From the NCBI GenBank assembly GCA_034666465.1, contig JAXDLT010000030.1, positions 1 to 26,529 of the forward strand: a DNA stretch of 26,529 bases, read 5' to 3'. The translations under genes and the position numbers were made by a program. Position 1 is the stretch's first letter; each line of letters begins with the position of its first letter. Positions 1 through 7,225 of this stretch are shown here, one piece after another. Source of the DNA: CF-96 sp028287605 (GTDB taxonomy: Bacteria; Chloroflexota; Dormibacteria; Aeolococcales; Aeolococcaceae). Below the pieces are notes generated by a model. It saw nothing but the letters and a program-made list of their open reading frames with translations. It was not told the origin of the DNA and made no database searches.

Positions 1-77
1 CCGCCGCCGGCGAGTGCCGGCGAGGGGGGGCGGGAGCCGGCATCGGGCGCGCCAGCGCACGATGTCTTGCGACCAGA

Positions 78-100
78 CGGGGGGGACGCAGTCCCCCCCG
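78..100. terminator. Strong GC hairpin, possible terminator
   Basis: A perfect 10-bp inverted repeat (CGGGGGGGAC / GTCCCCCCCG) closes on a 3-nt GCA loop. No T-tract follows on either strand, so an intrinsic terminator is only a suggestion. It lies just outside the repeat array at 109-240 and could end transcripts arriving from either side. No gene can be supported in bases 1-77: all plus-strand frames are open because of base composition. Confidence 0.4.
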
Positions 101-108
101 AGTCAAAA

Positions 109-240
109 CCGGCGGCAGAGCGGCCCCCCGCGAATCTCAACCGGGCGGCAGAGCGGCCCCCGGCGAATCTCCACCGGCGGCAGAACCGCCGGGCATCTCC
201 ACCGGCGGCACGACCGCCGCATCTCAACCGGCGGCAGAAT
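109..240 (+). repeat. Array of 26-33 bp GGCGGCAGA hairpin repeats (left copy)
   Basis: Head-to-tail units start with GGCGGCAGA or GGCGGCACG at 111, 144, 176, 204 and 230, giving periods of 33, 32, 28 and 26 bp. Most units end in ATCTCAACC or ATCTCCACC. Two size classes alternate: a long one with AGCGGCCCCC in the middle and a short one with ACCGCC, where GGCGG...CCGCC can fold into a small stem-loop. The last partial unit abuts the stop codon of the small minus-strand gene ending at 240. The same family recurs, inverted, at 26353-26427. There are no unique spacers as in CRISPR. It looks like an intergenic REP/BIME-type element. Confidence 0.8.
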
Positions 241-407
241 CACACCGTGGGATCCGGCCCCGTGGAGACCCGGCGGCCGGCGCGGCGCTCCGCCTTCAGC
301 TGACGGCGCAGGGCGCGCTTCTCCTCGCGCTGCTCACGTTTCTCGACGGCGCGCAGCACCCGCTCCGCCTTGGTCTTCGTGTGCCTCATCGCTCCGGCCC
401 CCAACAT
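240..407 (-). CDS. Small basic charged protein, 55 aa, function unknown
   Basis: I do not recognise this protein. The ATG at 407 is preceded by AGAGGG at an 8-nt spacing, and further upstream by a good promoter (TTGCCG / TAGACT), which is why I regard it as real despite its size. The product is dominated by Lys, Arg and Glu in residues 10-45, is predicted to form one long charged helix, and has no cysteine and no membrane segment. An alternative start is the internal ATG at 389 (Met7). It follows the trehalase gene on the same strand after about 140 nt but has its own promoter. The charge pattern would suit a nucleic-acid or ribosome-associated small protein, which is inference only. Confidence 0.55.
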   Translation of the reverse strand: MLGAGAMRHTKTKAERVLRAVEKREQREEKRALRRQLKAERRAGRRVSTGPDPTV

Positions 408-432
408 CTGGGTGTCCCTCTGCGAGCGCCGC

Positions 433-462
433 AGTCTACCCCCGTGCCGGTGGCCACGGCAA
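433..462 (-). promoter_or_regulatory. Sigma-70-type promoter for the 55-aa ORF
   Basis: On the minus strand, TTGCCG (462-457) and TAGACT (438-433) are separated by 18 nt. Transcription would start near 426, about 20 nt before the ATG at 407. TAGACT is also the -10 of the zinc-finger gene at 8157, so this hexamer may be a preferred -10 in this genome. Confidence 0.5.
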
Positions 463-550
463 CCATTCGATGCGCGCCGACCACGCCGGCGCCTTCCGCT
501 GACGCGACGGGTGGTCGCCGTCCGGCGGGGGGTGGATCCCGGCTGACCGG

Positions 551-2575
551 CTAGAAGAGCAGGCGTCGCGGCCCGTGGACGTCCCGGTCGCGCGTGATCT
601 CCTCGGTCTCGATCACGTGCATGACCGCGTTGATCAGCGCCAGGTGGGTGAAGGCCTGCGGGAAGTTGCCCAGGTGACGGCCCGAGTGGGGGTCGATCTC
701 CTCCGCGTACAGCTCGAGCGGGCTGGCGTACGAGAGCAGCTTCTCGCAGAGCTGCCGGGCGCGGACGTGCTCGCCGATCTCCGAGAGCGCGGAGACCAGC
801 CAGAAGGAGCAGATCGCGAAGGTGCCCTCCTCGCCGGTGAGGCCGTCGTCGGTGTCGGCGACGTTGTAGCGGAGCACCAGCCCCTCGATGGTGAGCTCGT
901 CGGCGATGGCGAGCACCGTGGCCCTGATCCGCGGGTCGGACGGCGGCAGGAAGCGCAGCAGCGGCATCAGCAGCAGCGAGGCGTCGAGCGCGGTGCTGCC
1001 GTAGTGCTGGGTGAAGACGCCGCGCTGGTCGAGGCCCTGGCGGCAGATGTCCGCATGGATCTCGTCGGCCGCCTCCTGCCAGCGAACGGCGTCCGCGTGC
1101 TCCTCGCGGATGCGGGCGAGCCGGGCACCACGGTCCGCCGCCACCCAGCACATCAGCTTCGACGAGGTGAAGTGCCTGCGCTCGCCGCGCACCTCCCAGA
1201 TGCCGTGGTCGGGGTCGCGCCACGCCCGCAGCGCGTTCTCCACCTGGTGCTTCAGGATCGGCCACAGGCGCTCGTGAAGGTGGTCGCGCGAGCGCGCGTG
1301 CAGGTAGACGGACTCCACGACCGCGCCCCACACGTCGTGCTGGCGCTGCTTGTACGCGTCGTTGCCGACGCGCACCGGGCACGCCCCTCCGTACCCGTGG
1401 AGATGGTCGAGCACCAGCTCGTCGAGGTGCCGCTCGCCGTCGATCCCGTAGACGATCTGGAGGTCGTGGTCGCTCTCCGCGAGGTCGGCGATGTAGTAGA
1501 AGAAGTCGTTCGCCTCCCACTCGTAGCCGAGCGAGTACAGGCCCCACAGGGCGAAGCAGGAGTCGCGGATCCAGCAGTAGCGGTAGTCCCAGTTTCGCTC
1601 GCCGCCCGGCGTCTCGGGGAGCGAGGTGGTGGGAGCGGCGATCAGCGCGCCGGTGTTCGCGTAGGTGAGGCCCTTGAGGGTCAGCGCGCTGCGCTGCAGG
1701 TAGCTGCGCCAGCGATGGTCGGGGAAGTGCCCTCGCGCCAGCCAGTGCTGCCAGTGGTGCGCCGTCCACACCAGGCAGCGGTAGGCCTCCTCGTATGTGG
1801 TCGGCGGCGCGTGCTCGCTCCAGGACAGGGCGCAGAAACGGGTCTCGCCCTCCTTCAGCAGCGTCCTCGCCGTCGCCCGCGGCCCCTCGAAGCCGACGCG
1901 CATGTCGGTGGTCAGCCGCAGCTCGAGATCGACGGTGTCCGCACGGGCGACCCCCTGGTGATAGCCCATGTCGGTGTAGTCCCACCGCGCCCGCCGCCGC
2001 CCGTAGTCGAAGACCGGCTCACAGTCGAAGACCAGCTGGACCTCGCCCTGGACGCAGCGCACGGTGCGCAGCAGGACGTGGTCGGCGTCGTAGTCGGTGG
2101 GCGAGCGGCGATAGGTGCGCGAGAGCTCGTCCCTGTGGTGCCACTGGCCGATCAGGAGCACGTCGCGCACGATCGCCCAGCCCGCCTCCGACTCCCAGCT
2201 GGTCTCGAGGATCATCGTGCCGGGGAGATACCGGCGCGACGCCGGCACGGTCACGCCGGCCGGGCCGAGGCGGAAGCCGCCGGCGCCGCGGTCGAGGATG
2301 GCGCCGAAGATGCTCGGCGAGTCCATCCGCGGCACGCACATCCACTCCACGTTGCCGCTGGGCGCGATGAGGGCCGACACCTCGCAGTCGGAGAGGAAGC
2401 CGTAGTCGGCGATCGGCGGAAACGGCGAGGCGCCGTGGAGGTCGGCGATGTCGGGGCGCATCCGCCCCTCACCCGGACGCTCAGAGGCGACCTGGTGCGG
2501 AGGTGTCCCCAGGGCGGCCCCCTCGGCGGCGGCCCGATGGCGACGGCCCGTACGGCGCTTCGGATCGTCGTCCAT
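551..2575 (-). CDS. treH: GH15 family trehalase (mycobacterial type)
   Basis: This 674-aa protein should hydrolyse alpha,alpha-trehalose to two glucoses in the cytosol; no signal peptide is seen. Residues 52-65 (FPPIADYGFLSDCE) open the N-terminal beta-sandwich typical of bacterial GH15 enzymes. The (alpha/alpha)6 barrel carries ERNWDYRYCWIRDS near residue 327, and the C-terminal part contains GEEGTFAICSFWL and GRHLGNFPQAFTHLALINA. From memory these follow the mycobacterial trehalase (Rv2402/MSMEG_4535 type) almost segment by segment, and the length is close to that family. I chose the ATG at 2575 because AGGA lies 8 nt upstream; the ATG at 2461 (Met39), with GAGGGG close before it, is a real alternative since residues 1-38 look non-conserved. 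Glucoamylase or glucodextranase activity is the main alternative within GH15. It follows the small CxxC gene on the same strand. Confidence 0.9.
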   Translation of the reverse strand: MDDDPKRRTGRRHRAAAEGAALGTPPHQVASERPGEGRMRPDIADLHGASPFPPIADYGFLSDCEVSALIAPSGNVEWMCVPRMDSPSIFGAILDRGAGGFRLGPAGVTVPASRRYLPGTMILETSWESEAGWAIVRDVLLIGQWHHRDELSRTYRRSPTDYDADHVLLRTVRCVQGEVQLVFDCEPVFDYGRRRARWDYTDMGYHQGVARADTVDLELRLTTDMRVGFEGPRATARTLLKEGETRFCALSWSEHAPPTTYEEAYRCLVWTAHHWQHWLARGHFPDHRWRSYLQRSALTLKGLTYANTGALIAAPTTSLPETPGGERNWDYRYCWIRDSCFALWGLYSLGYEWEANDFFYYIADLAESDHDLQIVYGIDGERHLDELVLDHLHGYGGACPVRVGNDAYKQRQHDVWGAVVESVYLHARSRDHLHERLWPILKHQVENALRAWRDPDHGIWEVRGERRHFTSSKLMCWVAADRGARLARIREEHADAVRWQEAADEIHADICRQGLDQRGVFTQHYGSTALDASLLLMPLLRFLPPSDPRIRATVLAIADELTIEGLVLRYNVADTDDGLTGEEGTFAICSFWLVSALSEIGEHVRARQLCEKLLSYASPLELYAEEIDPHSGRHLGNFPQAFTHLALINAVMHVIETEEITRDRDVHGPRRLLF

Positions 2576-2627
2576 GTCCCATTCCTCGCGGGGTCCCCCC
2601 GGAGAGCTCAGGGATGACAGCGCCCAC

Positions 2628-2640
2628 CGGGTGTCACCCG
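2628..2640. other. Small palindrome CGGGTG-T-CACCCG
   Basis: A perfect 6-bp inverted repeat with one central base lies in the 84-nt gap between the small CxxC gene and the trehalase gene. It could be a weak terminator for the former or an operator for the latter. The sequence does not decide between them. Confidence 0.3.
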
Positions 2641-2659
2641 TGGACGAGGAGACCCAGGC

Positions 2660-2935
2660 CTACGCCGCCGCGGCCGGCGCGCCGGACGGCGGTGCCGCAA
2701 GCTCGCCGGTGATCGGACCCATCGTCGGATGGCTGAGGATGCGCTGCGCCGTGGCAAGGCAGGCCGTCGAGCAGTGGCGCCCGGGCAGCTCCGCGGGCTG
2801 CCTGCGGAGGTCGAAGAGGCTGCCGCAGACGGCGCAGGTCTCGAGAAGACGGGCGGGGCGGCGCGGACGAGCGCGCATCGCCTCGCGCGCCGGCCCGGGG
2901 TGCCGGCTGGTGGGATGGGCCATGGCGTCGGTCAC
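2660..2935 (-). CDS. Small CxxC / CxxxC putative zinc-ribbon protein, 91 aa
   Basis: The function is unknown. Residues 34-37 form CAVC and residues 54-59 form HCSTAC, a C-x2-C ... C-x3-C arrangement consistent with one structural zinc site. The first 30 residues are basic and proline-rich and the last 15 are Ala/Pro-rich, so only about 35 residues look folded. The GTG at 2935 is chosen because GGAGGG lies about 5 nt upstream on the minus strand. The trehalase gene follows 84 nt downstream on the same strand, so the two may be cotranscribed. A larger ORF over this region in another frame is dismissed because it lacks any such motif. Confidence 0.55.
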   Translation of the reverse strand: MTDAMAHPTSRHPGPAREAMRARPRRPARLLETCAVCGSLFDLRRQPAELPGRHCSTACLATAQRILSHPTMGPITGELAAPPSGAPAAAA

Positions 2936-3064
2936 AGGACCCTCCGGGGATCATCCATTGGCTGCATTGCCTCCAGGGTGCCATCGCGCAGTCGCGCCCG
3001 CATCGGGCGTCGAGAACGAAATCCGCCCCGTGCCGGTTGGGTGATGGAGCCGCCCCACCGGCCG

Positions 3065-3089
3065 CGCAGTCCCGGCGGCCGGGACTGCG
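3065..3089. other. Perfect 11-bp stem hairpin in a divergent intergenic region
   Basis: CGCAGTCCCGG and CCGGGACTGCG form a perfect inverted repeat around a CGG loop. It lies between two divergent genes and ends 8 bases before the -35 of the VOC gene, so it could be an operator or a terminator of an antisense transcript. The perfection over 22 bases suggests selection. Confidence 0.5.
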
Positions 3090-3097
3090 ACCTGTGG

Positions 3098-3126
3098 TTG
3101 CCCGGTGAGGCCGGCAGCGGCAGAAT
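3098..3126 (+). promoter_or_regulatory. Promoter of the VOC gene, probably leaderless
   Basis: TTGCCC (3098-3103), 17 nt, then CAGAAT (3121-3126). The expected transcription start, about 7 nt after the -10, falls on the ATG at 3133, and no Shine-Dalgarno sequence precedes that ATG. Together these predict a leaderless mRNA. Confidence 0.5.
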
Positions 3127-3132
3127 GCCCCG

Positions 3133-3576
3133 ATGCACCGCGGGACGCCGTCGCTCGACCAGATCAACATCATCGTGCGTGACATGGAGGCGAGCGTCGC
3201 GTTCTATCGCCGGCTCGGCCTGGAGATCGACGCGGCACCGGGCTCGCAGCACGTCACCGTCCGCCTTTCCAACGGCCTCGACCTCGAGTTCGACAGCGCC
3301 GACTTCGCGGCGCAGTGGGACTCGGGCTGTCGGGGGCCCACCGGCAGTGGCGTCGTGATCGGCTTCTCGCTCCCGTCCCGAGAGGCCGTCGACGAGGCAT
3401 ACGCCGACCTCACCGGTGCCGGCGGCACCGGCCGCCAGCCGCCCTACGACGCGTTCTGGGGCGCCCGCTACGCGATCGTCGAGGACCCGGACGGCAACGC
3501 CGTCGGCCTCATGAGCCCGATCGACGCCTCCTCGAAGTTCTGGCCGCCGGTGCCGCCCCCGCGCGCGCCGAGCTGA
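3133..3576 (+). CDS. VOC superfamily (glyoxalase/bleomycin-resistance-like) protein
   Basis: This 147-aa protein has the two-module vicinal-oxygen-chelate fold: DQINIIVRDMEASVAFYRRL (residues 9-28) opens module 1 and YAIVEDPDGNAVGLMSP (about residues 113-129) closes module 2. The DPDGN turn is characteristic of the family. The substrate cannot be deduced: VOC proteins include dioxygenases, isomerases, glyoxalases and antibiotic-binding proteins. At the usual N-terminal metal position the residue is Asn12, where many metal-dependent members have His, so metal-dependent catalysis is uncertain. It has no signal peptide. The ATG directly follows a -10-like hexamer, consistent with leaderless translation. 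It is divergent from the small CxxC gene and followed by an unrelated lipoprotein gene. Confidence 0.85.
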   Translation: MHRGTPSLDQINIIVRDMEASVAFYRRLGLEIDAAPGSQHVTVRLSNGLDLEFDSADFAAQWDSGCRGPTGSGVVIGFSLPSREAVDEAYADLTGAGGTGRQPPYDAFWGARYAIVEDPDGNAVGLMSPIDASSKFWPPVPPPRAPS

Positions 3577-3643
3577 GTGGGCGGGTGGCCACCACGCGGT
3601 CGTCGGGGTCCTGAGCCTCGGCGGAACGCACCTCGTCGACCGG

Positions 3644-3649
3644 TACAGT
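3644..3649 (+). promoter_or_regulatory. -10 element, possibly leaderless
   Basis: TACAGT lies 9 nt before the ATG of the DUF3105 gene, and no purine-rich Shine-Dalgarno sequence is present in that interval. No convincing -35 is seen, although GGAAC occurs at 3623-3627. The short distance fits a leaderless or near-leaderless transcript. Confidence 0.4.
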
Positions 3650-3658
3650 CACCGCCCC

Positions 3659-4357
3659 ATGATCCGTCCCCGCTCTCTCCCCCCACTCTGTGCGGCGCTC
3701 GCCGGCGTCGCCGTCCTGGCCGCGTGCGGGAGCACGGGCGCGACGACCACGCGCACCCCCTCCCCTCGTCCGACCGCCCGGACACGGGTGGAGACCAGCA
3801 CCTGCTCGTACGGGCCCCACAGCCTGGGGCCGTTCACCCCCGACCCGCCCAGGACCAACGGGAAGCCCGATCACGCCCAGGTCGTCCCCGAGATGCCCCA
3901 TGATCATGTCTCGCCGCCGGCCAGGGTCACCTACGCGCACAACCCGCCGACCAGCGGCTGCCACTACAACCTCGGCTACGGCAGGGCCCCGATTGCCGCA
4001 GGCGCCTATCCCCCCGCCCCGACGATCGCCGCCGAGAACTGGGTCCACAACCTCGAGCACGGCTACGTCGCGGTCCTCTACAACTGCCCCGGGGGCTGCG
4101 ACGCGGACCTCCGGGAGCTGAAGCTCTGGCTGGGCAGGCAGGCGCCCGACCCCGGGCTGGTGGCGCTGAGCAGGAGCCGGCCCACCCTCACGCCCTACAC
4201 GAAGGTGATCATCATCCCCTGGCCGTCGATGGCGCCCAGGTTCGCGGCGGTCTTCTGGGACTACTACGACCCGATGGACAGGCTCGACCTGGCCGAGCTG
4301 CAGCGCTTCTACGACAATCATCTCGACACCGGCCCGGAAGGGCCGAGCACGCCGTAG
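3659..4357 (+). CDS. DUF3105 domain lipoprotein
   Basis: This 232-aa product begins with a lipoprotein signal peptide (hydrophobic residues 8-19, lipobox LAAC ending at about Cys23), then a short Thr/Pro/Arg-rich linker, and a domain I assign to DUF3105. Diagnostic pieces are PPTSGCHYN (about residues 98-106) and NWVHNLEHGYVAVLYNCP (about residues 127-144). The His residues in HYN and NLEHG are family hallmarks and could bind metal. The biochemical role of DUF3105 is not established. It should be anchored on the outer face of the membrane. The GCHYN cysteine, where related proteins often have proline, and CPGGC (about residues 143-147) could form a disulfide. The gene stands alone with its own -10 element. 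Confidence 0.8.
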   Translation: MIRPRSLPPLCAALAGVAVLAACGSTGATTTRTPSPRPTARTRVETSTCSYGPHSLGPFTPDPPRTNGKPDHAQVVPEMPHDHVSPPARVTYAHNPPTSGCHYNLGYGRAPIAAGAYPPAPTIAAENWVHNLEHGYVAVLYNCPGGCDADLRELKLWLGRQAPDPGLVALSRSRPTLTPYTKVIIIPWPSMAPRFAAVFWDYYDPMDRLDLAELQRFYDNHLDTGPEGPSTP

Positions 4358-4585
4358 ATCGCCCGCCGGGCACCGCTGTCGGTGGCTCGCACATAGGTGC
4401 GACGAGCACATAGATGGGCCGCCGGAGAGGCAGTCCCACCCGCGCAGATCGCCACTTGCGTTTCTCCGCAGATCTGTCAGGATCGCCGGGGTTGAGTGAC
4501 GTCCACGGAGTGGACGGCGCGAGGGGGGGCACGGACGGTGGGCGTGCTTCCCGGCTCGCTCGCGGGCGGGAGCGGGAGAACGAGC

Positions 4586-4951
4586 ATGACGGCACGTACG
4601 GTCACGACACGGATGCTGGTGGCGCGCGCCCGCGAGCACGGCCGTGCGCTGAGGACCCTCGGGGACGCGGTCGAGTGGTCCGGGATGGCGTGGTCGGAGG
4701 TCGTCGGCGATCCCGAGTGGATGTACAACGCGACCGCACGAGACGCATGCACGGCGGTGGCGGCGCGCCTCCTCGCCGGCACGCAGGACGTCCGCCATCG
4801 GGGGGTCGACGACCTCCGCCCCGACGCCGCGGCGCCGAGGGTCGTCGAGCTGAGGGGGGGACCGGTTCTCCGGAGAGGATCGGCCGGGCGGATGGGACTC
4901 GGCTGGCTCGGCGGCGGGCGGCGAAGCCACGGGTCCAGCGCGAATCGGTAG
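4586..4951 (+). CDS. Hypothetical protein, 121 aa
   Basis: I do not recognise this protein. The ATG at 4586 is preceded by GGGAG within 15 nt. Residues 1-90 have balanced composition and strongly G/C-biased third positions, for example around EWSGMAWSEVVGDPEW (residues 30-45), which supports real coding. The last 30 residues are Gly/Arg/Ser-rich and look unnatural. They follow a run of seven G at 4854-4860, so a frameshift there is possible. The next gene lies 20 nt downstream in the frame reached by a one-base shift. No motif, signal peptide or membrane segment is visible. Confidence 0.5.
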   Translation: MTARTVTTRMLVARAREHGRALRTLGDAVEWSGMAWSEVVGDPEWMYNATARDACTAVAARLLAGTQDVRHRGVDDLRPDAAAPRVVELRGGPVLRRGSAGRMGLGWLGGGRRSHGSSANR

Positions 4952-4971
4952 GGGGGTGGGGGGACGAGCTG

Positions 4972-5280
4972 ATGGTGACACGCCGACGGCCGCCCTCGAC
5001 GGGGGCGGATGCGGCGGCCCCGTCCGGCCAGGTCGGTCGGGAACGGCCCGGCAGCTGCTCCCTGTGCGCCAATCCACCCGCCGCGATGTTCGAGTTTCGT
5101 GTCCGTCAGCGGTCCGTGACCGTGTGGATCTGCGACACGCCACACCGGGCCGATGCGCTCGGGGCGGCGCTCGGCCTCAGCGCGGACGAGGCGCAGACCA
5201 TCGCCCTCGAGATCGCGACGCACCTCCACGTCTGGGCGGCCGAGGAGGAGGATGACCTGCCCGCGGGCGCGATCGGGTGA
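4972..5280 (+). CDS. Hypothetical protein with one CxxC, 102 aa
   Basis: The function is unknown. The ATG at 4972 has a GGGGG purine run about 8 nt upstream. Residues 1-28 are basic and disordered-looking; then comes CSLC (29-32), and a strand-rich part with ICDTPHRADALGAALGLS, ending in an acidic helix (HLHVWAAEEEDD). The CxxC plus the later Cys and His residues could form a small zinc site. The reading frame is open far upstream (to about 4414), but that extension has non-coding composition. It lies 29 nt before the PH-domain genes on the same strand and may share their transcript. Confidence 0.55.
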   Translation: MVTRRRPPSTGADAAAPSGQVGRERPGSCSLCANPPAAMFEFRVRQRSVTVWICDTPHRADALGAALGLSADEAQTIALEIATHLHVWAAEEEDDLPAGAIG

Positions 5281-5309
5281 GTCGCCGCTGATCCGCCGGG
5301 GGTCCCGGC

Positions 5310-5825
5310 GTGGCGCATGATGGCCTGGAGATGACCACGGATGCGCTCACTGACGGCACGCACGAGACCTGGCGCCAGATCTCGGACCGGGTGCCACGGA
5401 TGCGGCTGATGCAGCTGCTGGTCATCGCGGTGCCGCCGGTCGCAGCTCTGGCCCTGGTCCTCGGACTCTCCGGCGCGCTCCCCGCGGCGGTGGTCGTGGT
5501 CGTCGCCGTGGGCGGCGTCGGCGGGCTGACCTACGCGTTCCTCCTCGCCCGCTACCGGGCCTGGGGCTACCGCGAGCGGGAGGACGACCTCCTGGTGCGG
5601 CGCGGCTGTCTGATCCGGCGGGTCTCGGTGGTGCCGTACGGCCGGATGCAGTTCGTCGACGTGATCGCCGGTCCCTTCGAGCGCTCCTTCCGACTCGCGA
5701 CGGTGCGGCTCCACACCGCCGCGGCGGCGACCGACGCACGCATCCCCGGCCTCGACCAGACCGAGGCCACCCGCCTTCGCGACCGGCTGGCCGCACTCGG
5801 TGAGGCGCGGGCGGCCGGTCTGTGA
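5310..5825 (+). CDS. bPH2 (DUF304) membrane protein, YdbS-like
   Basis: This 171-aa protein has two adjacent membrane helices (about residues 34-55 and 58-78, a hairpin) followed by one bacterial pleckstrin-homology-like domain. In that domain REREDDLLVRRGCLIRR and VVPYGRMQFVDV (about residues 87-117) are the family signature. Such proteins occur in pairs with a larger three-domain partner, as here; Bacillus YdbS/YdbT is the known example, linked to resistance to a membrane-active peptide. The start is uncertain: GTG 5310 has GGGGG about 9 nt upstream, while ATG 5331 (Met8) lacks a spaced ribosome binding site. Its stop overlaps the partner's GTG by 4 bases, so the two are translationally coupled. 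Confidence 0.8.
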   Translation: MAHDGLEMTTDALTDGTHETWRQISDRVPRMRLMQLLVIAVPPVAALALVLGLSGALPAAVVVVVAVGGVGGLTYAFLLARYRAWGYREREDDLLVRRGCLIRRVSVVPYGRMQFVDVIAGPFERSFRLATVRLHTAAAATDARIPGLDQTEATRLRDRLAALGEARAAGL

Positions 5826-7093
5826 GCCTCCCCGCGACGGACGGCTGGGTGCGACTGCACCCCCTGAGCCCGGTGCTCCGTGGCGTGCGGCTGGTCATCC
5901 CCGCCGTCCTGGTCACCGCCCAGGCCACGGCACGGGGCGGCACCACGGGGATCCGGCTGGCCGTGTTCCTCGGGCTGGTCGCGTTCGGGGCGGTCGCCGC
6001 CATGGTCTCCTGGCTGGTGACCCGCTGGCGTGTCGACGGCGGCACCCTGCGGATCGAGACCGGCCTGGTGCGCCGCGACTCGCGCCAGATCCCGCTGAGC
6101 CGGCTGCAGGCGGTCGACATCGTCCGTCCGCTGCTCGGACGGGTGCTGGGCCTGTCCGAGCTGCGCCTGCGGCTCGCCGGCTCGCATCACGGCGACGCCC
6201 GTCTCGCCTATCTCGCCGAGGACGGTGCCGAGGCCCTGCGCGCCCGCCTGCTCGCCCTCGCCCATGGCCTCGCGGAGGAGACGCCCGCACCTCCCGAGCT
6301 GCCGCTGTTCCAGCTTCCGACACCGCGGCTGCTGGCGTCGATCGCGCTGAGCGGTCTGGGGCTGACCGCGGCCGCGCTGGTGGTCGTGGCGGTGACCCTG
6401 GTGACCATCTCGCCGCCGGCGGCGGGCGCCTTCCTCGCCCCGGTCGTGGGATTCTGGGTGACCGGCTGGCGGCGCCTGAACAGCGAGTTCGACTTCGCGG
6501 TGGCCGAGGCTCCCGACGGGCTGCGTCTGCGAGGGGGGCTCCTCGAAACGCGTGCCGAGACGATCCCGTACGGCCGCGTGCAGGCGGTGCGGATCACCGA
6601 GCCGCTGATCTGGCGTGCCGCCGGCTGGTGCCGCGTCGAGGTGGACGTCGCCGGCCAGGGTCACACACGCCGGGGCGACCAGGAGGGCGTGCGAGTCACC
6701 CGGGCACTCATGCCGGTGGGCTCCCGCGAGCAGGCGCTGGCGCTGGTCGCGCGGGTGATGCCCTGGCCGCTCCCCGCGTCCACTCGCCCGCCCCGCCGGG
6801 CCCGGTTGAAGAGCCCGCTGCGCTACCATTTTCTCGCCGCCGGTTTCGACGGACGGTCCGCCATCACCCAGGGCGGGCGGGTGTGCAGGGCGACCGTGGT
6901 GGTGCCCCTGTCCAAGGTCCAGAGCATCCGCTGCGTCCAGGGACCGGTGCAGCGCCGCCTGCGTCTGGTCACCCTGCACCTGGACACGGCTGGCCGGAAC
7001 GTGCATGCGGCGCTCCGCGACCGGGATGCCGCGGAGGCGGACTGGATGATGGGCGAGCTGCCGGACCTGTGCCGGGCCGCGCGCCAGCGCTGA
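5822..7093 (+). CDS. Triple bPH2 (DUF304) membrane protein, YdbT-like
   Basis: This 423-aa protein starts with GTG inside the GTGA overlap with the preceding gene. Three bPH2 domains are visible: about residues 70-150 (LRIETGLVRRDSRQIPLSRL), 225-300 (LRLRGGLLETRAETIPYGRV) and 350-420 (VVVPLSKVQSIRCVQGPVQR). Each has the pattern of a basic strand, [IV]P[LY][SG][RK][LV]Q, then a hydrophobic strand. Two membrane hairpins separate them (about residues 20-66 and 167-212). The layout equals the larger partner of YdbS/YdbT-type pairs, which are thought to work together in the envelope; the molecular role is unknown. A 13-bp palindrome covers its stop codon. Confidence 0.82.
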   Translation: MSLPATDGWVRLHPLSPVLRGVRLVIPAVLVTAQATARGGTTGIRLAVFLGLVAFGAVAAMVSWLVTRWRVDGGTLRIETGLVRRDSRQIPLSRLQAVDIVRPLLGRVLGLSELRLRLAGSHHGDARLAYLAEDGAEALRARLLALAHGLAEETPAPPELPLFQLPTPRLLASIALSGLGLTAAALVVVAVTLVTISPPAAGAFLAPVVGFWVTGWRRLNSEFDFAVAEAPDGLRLRGGLLETRAETIPYGRVQAVRITEPLIWRAAGWCRVEVDVAGQGHTRRGDQEGVRVTRALMPVGSREQALALVARVMPWPLPASTRPPRRARLKSPLRYHFLAAGFDGRSAITQGGRVCRATVVVPLSKVQSIRCVQGPVQRRLRLVTLHLDTAGRNVHAALRDRDAAEADWMMGELPDLCRAARQR

Positions 7094-7103
7094 TGTGACA
7101 TCA
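7091..7103. promoter_or_regulatory. TGATGT-G-ACATCA palindrome, possible operator
   Basis: This is a perfect 13-base dyad (6-bp arms, one central base) that begins at the stop codon of the PH-domain gene. A second dyad, GCATT-N9-AATGC, follows at about 7116-7134, and CATAAT (7138-7143) resembles a -10. The cluster lies 123-135 bases before the next gene and may control it. Confidence 0.4.
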
Positions 7104-7225
7104 CCGCGCCGGACTGCATTCACGGACGCAATGCGTGCATAATGCGCGGGACTGGGGCGGATTGCCCGATGAGTCGCGTGAAACCGCAGATACGGTCACG
7201 CAGTTCCTGTCTTGGGAGGCCTCCG

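Noticed and set aside
1..77. Partial gene at the left edge
   Set aside because: All three plus-strand frames are open, and no frame gives a recognisable protein end, so nothing can be supported.
109..240. CRISPR array
   Set aside because: Units are contiguous with no unique spacers, unit length varies from 26 to 33 bp, and no cas gene is present.
575..2617. A 680-codon plus-strand ORF opposite the trehalase gene
   Set aside because: The minus strand encodes an unmistakable GH15 enzyme over the same bases. The plus-strand product has no recognisable domain.
2634..3185. 183-aa minus-strand ORF over the small CxxC gene
   Set aside because: Arg/Pro-rich shadow frame without motifs. The 91-aa frame has a CxxC pattern and a GGAGGG-preceded GTG.
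4389..4413. Direct repeat GCACATAG-N9-GCACATAG
   Set aside because: Two copies 17 bases apart between the DUF3105 gene and the next gene are too short to claim an operator without more copies.
4456..4483. Promoter TTGCGT-N16-CAGGAT before the 121-aa gene
   Set aside because: The spacing is acceptable, but the -10 is poor and the start codon is 100 bases downstream, so the match is too weak to annotate.
4414..5280. Single 288-aa protein covering both small hypothetical genes
   Set aside because: The first 180 codons in that frame have non-coding composition, while another frame (from 4586) has natural composition and a ribosome binding site. Only the last 102 codons look real.
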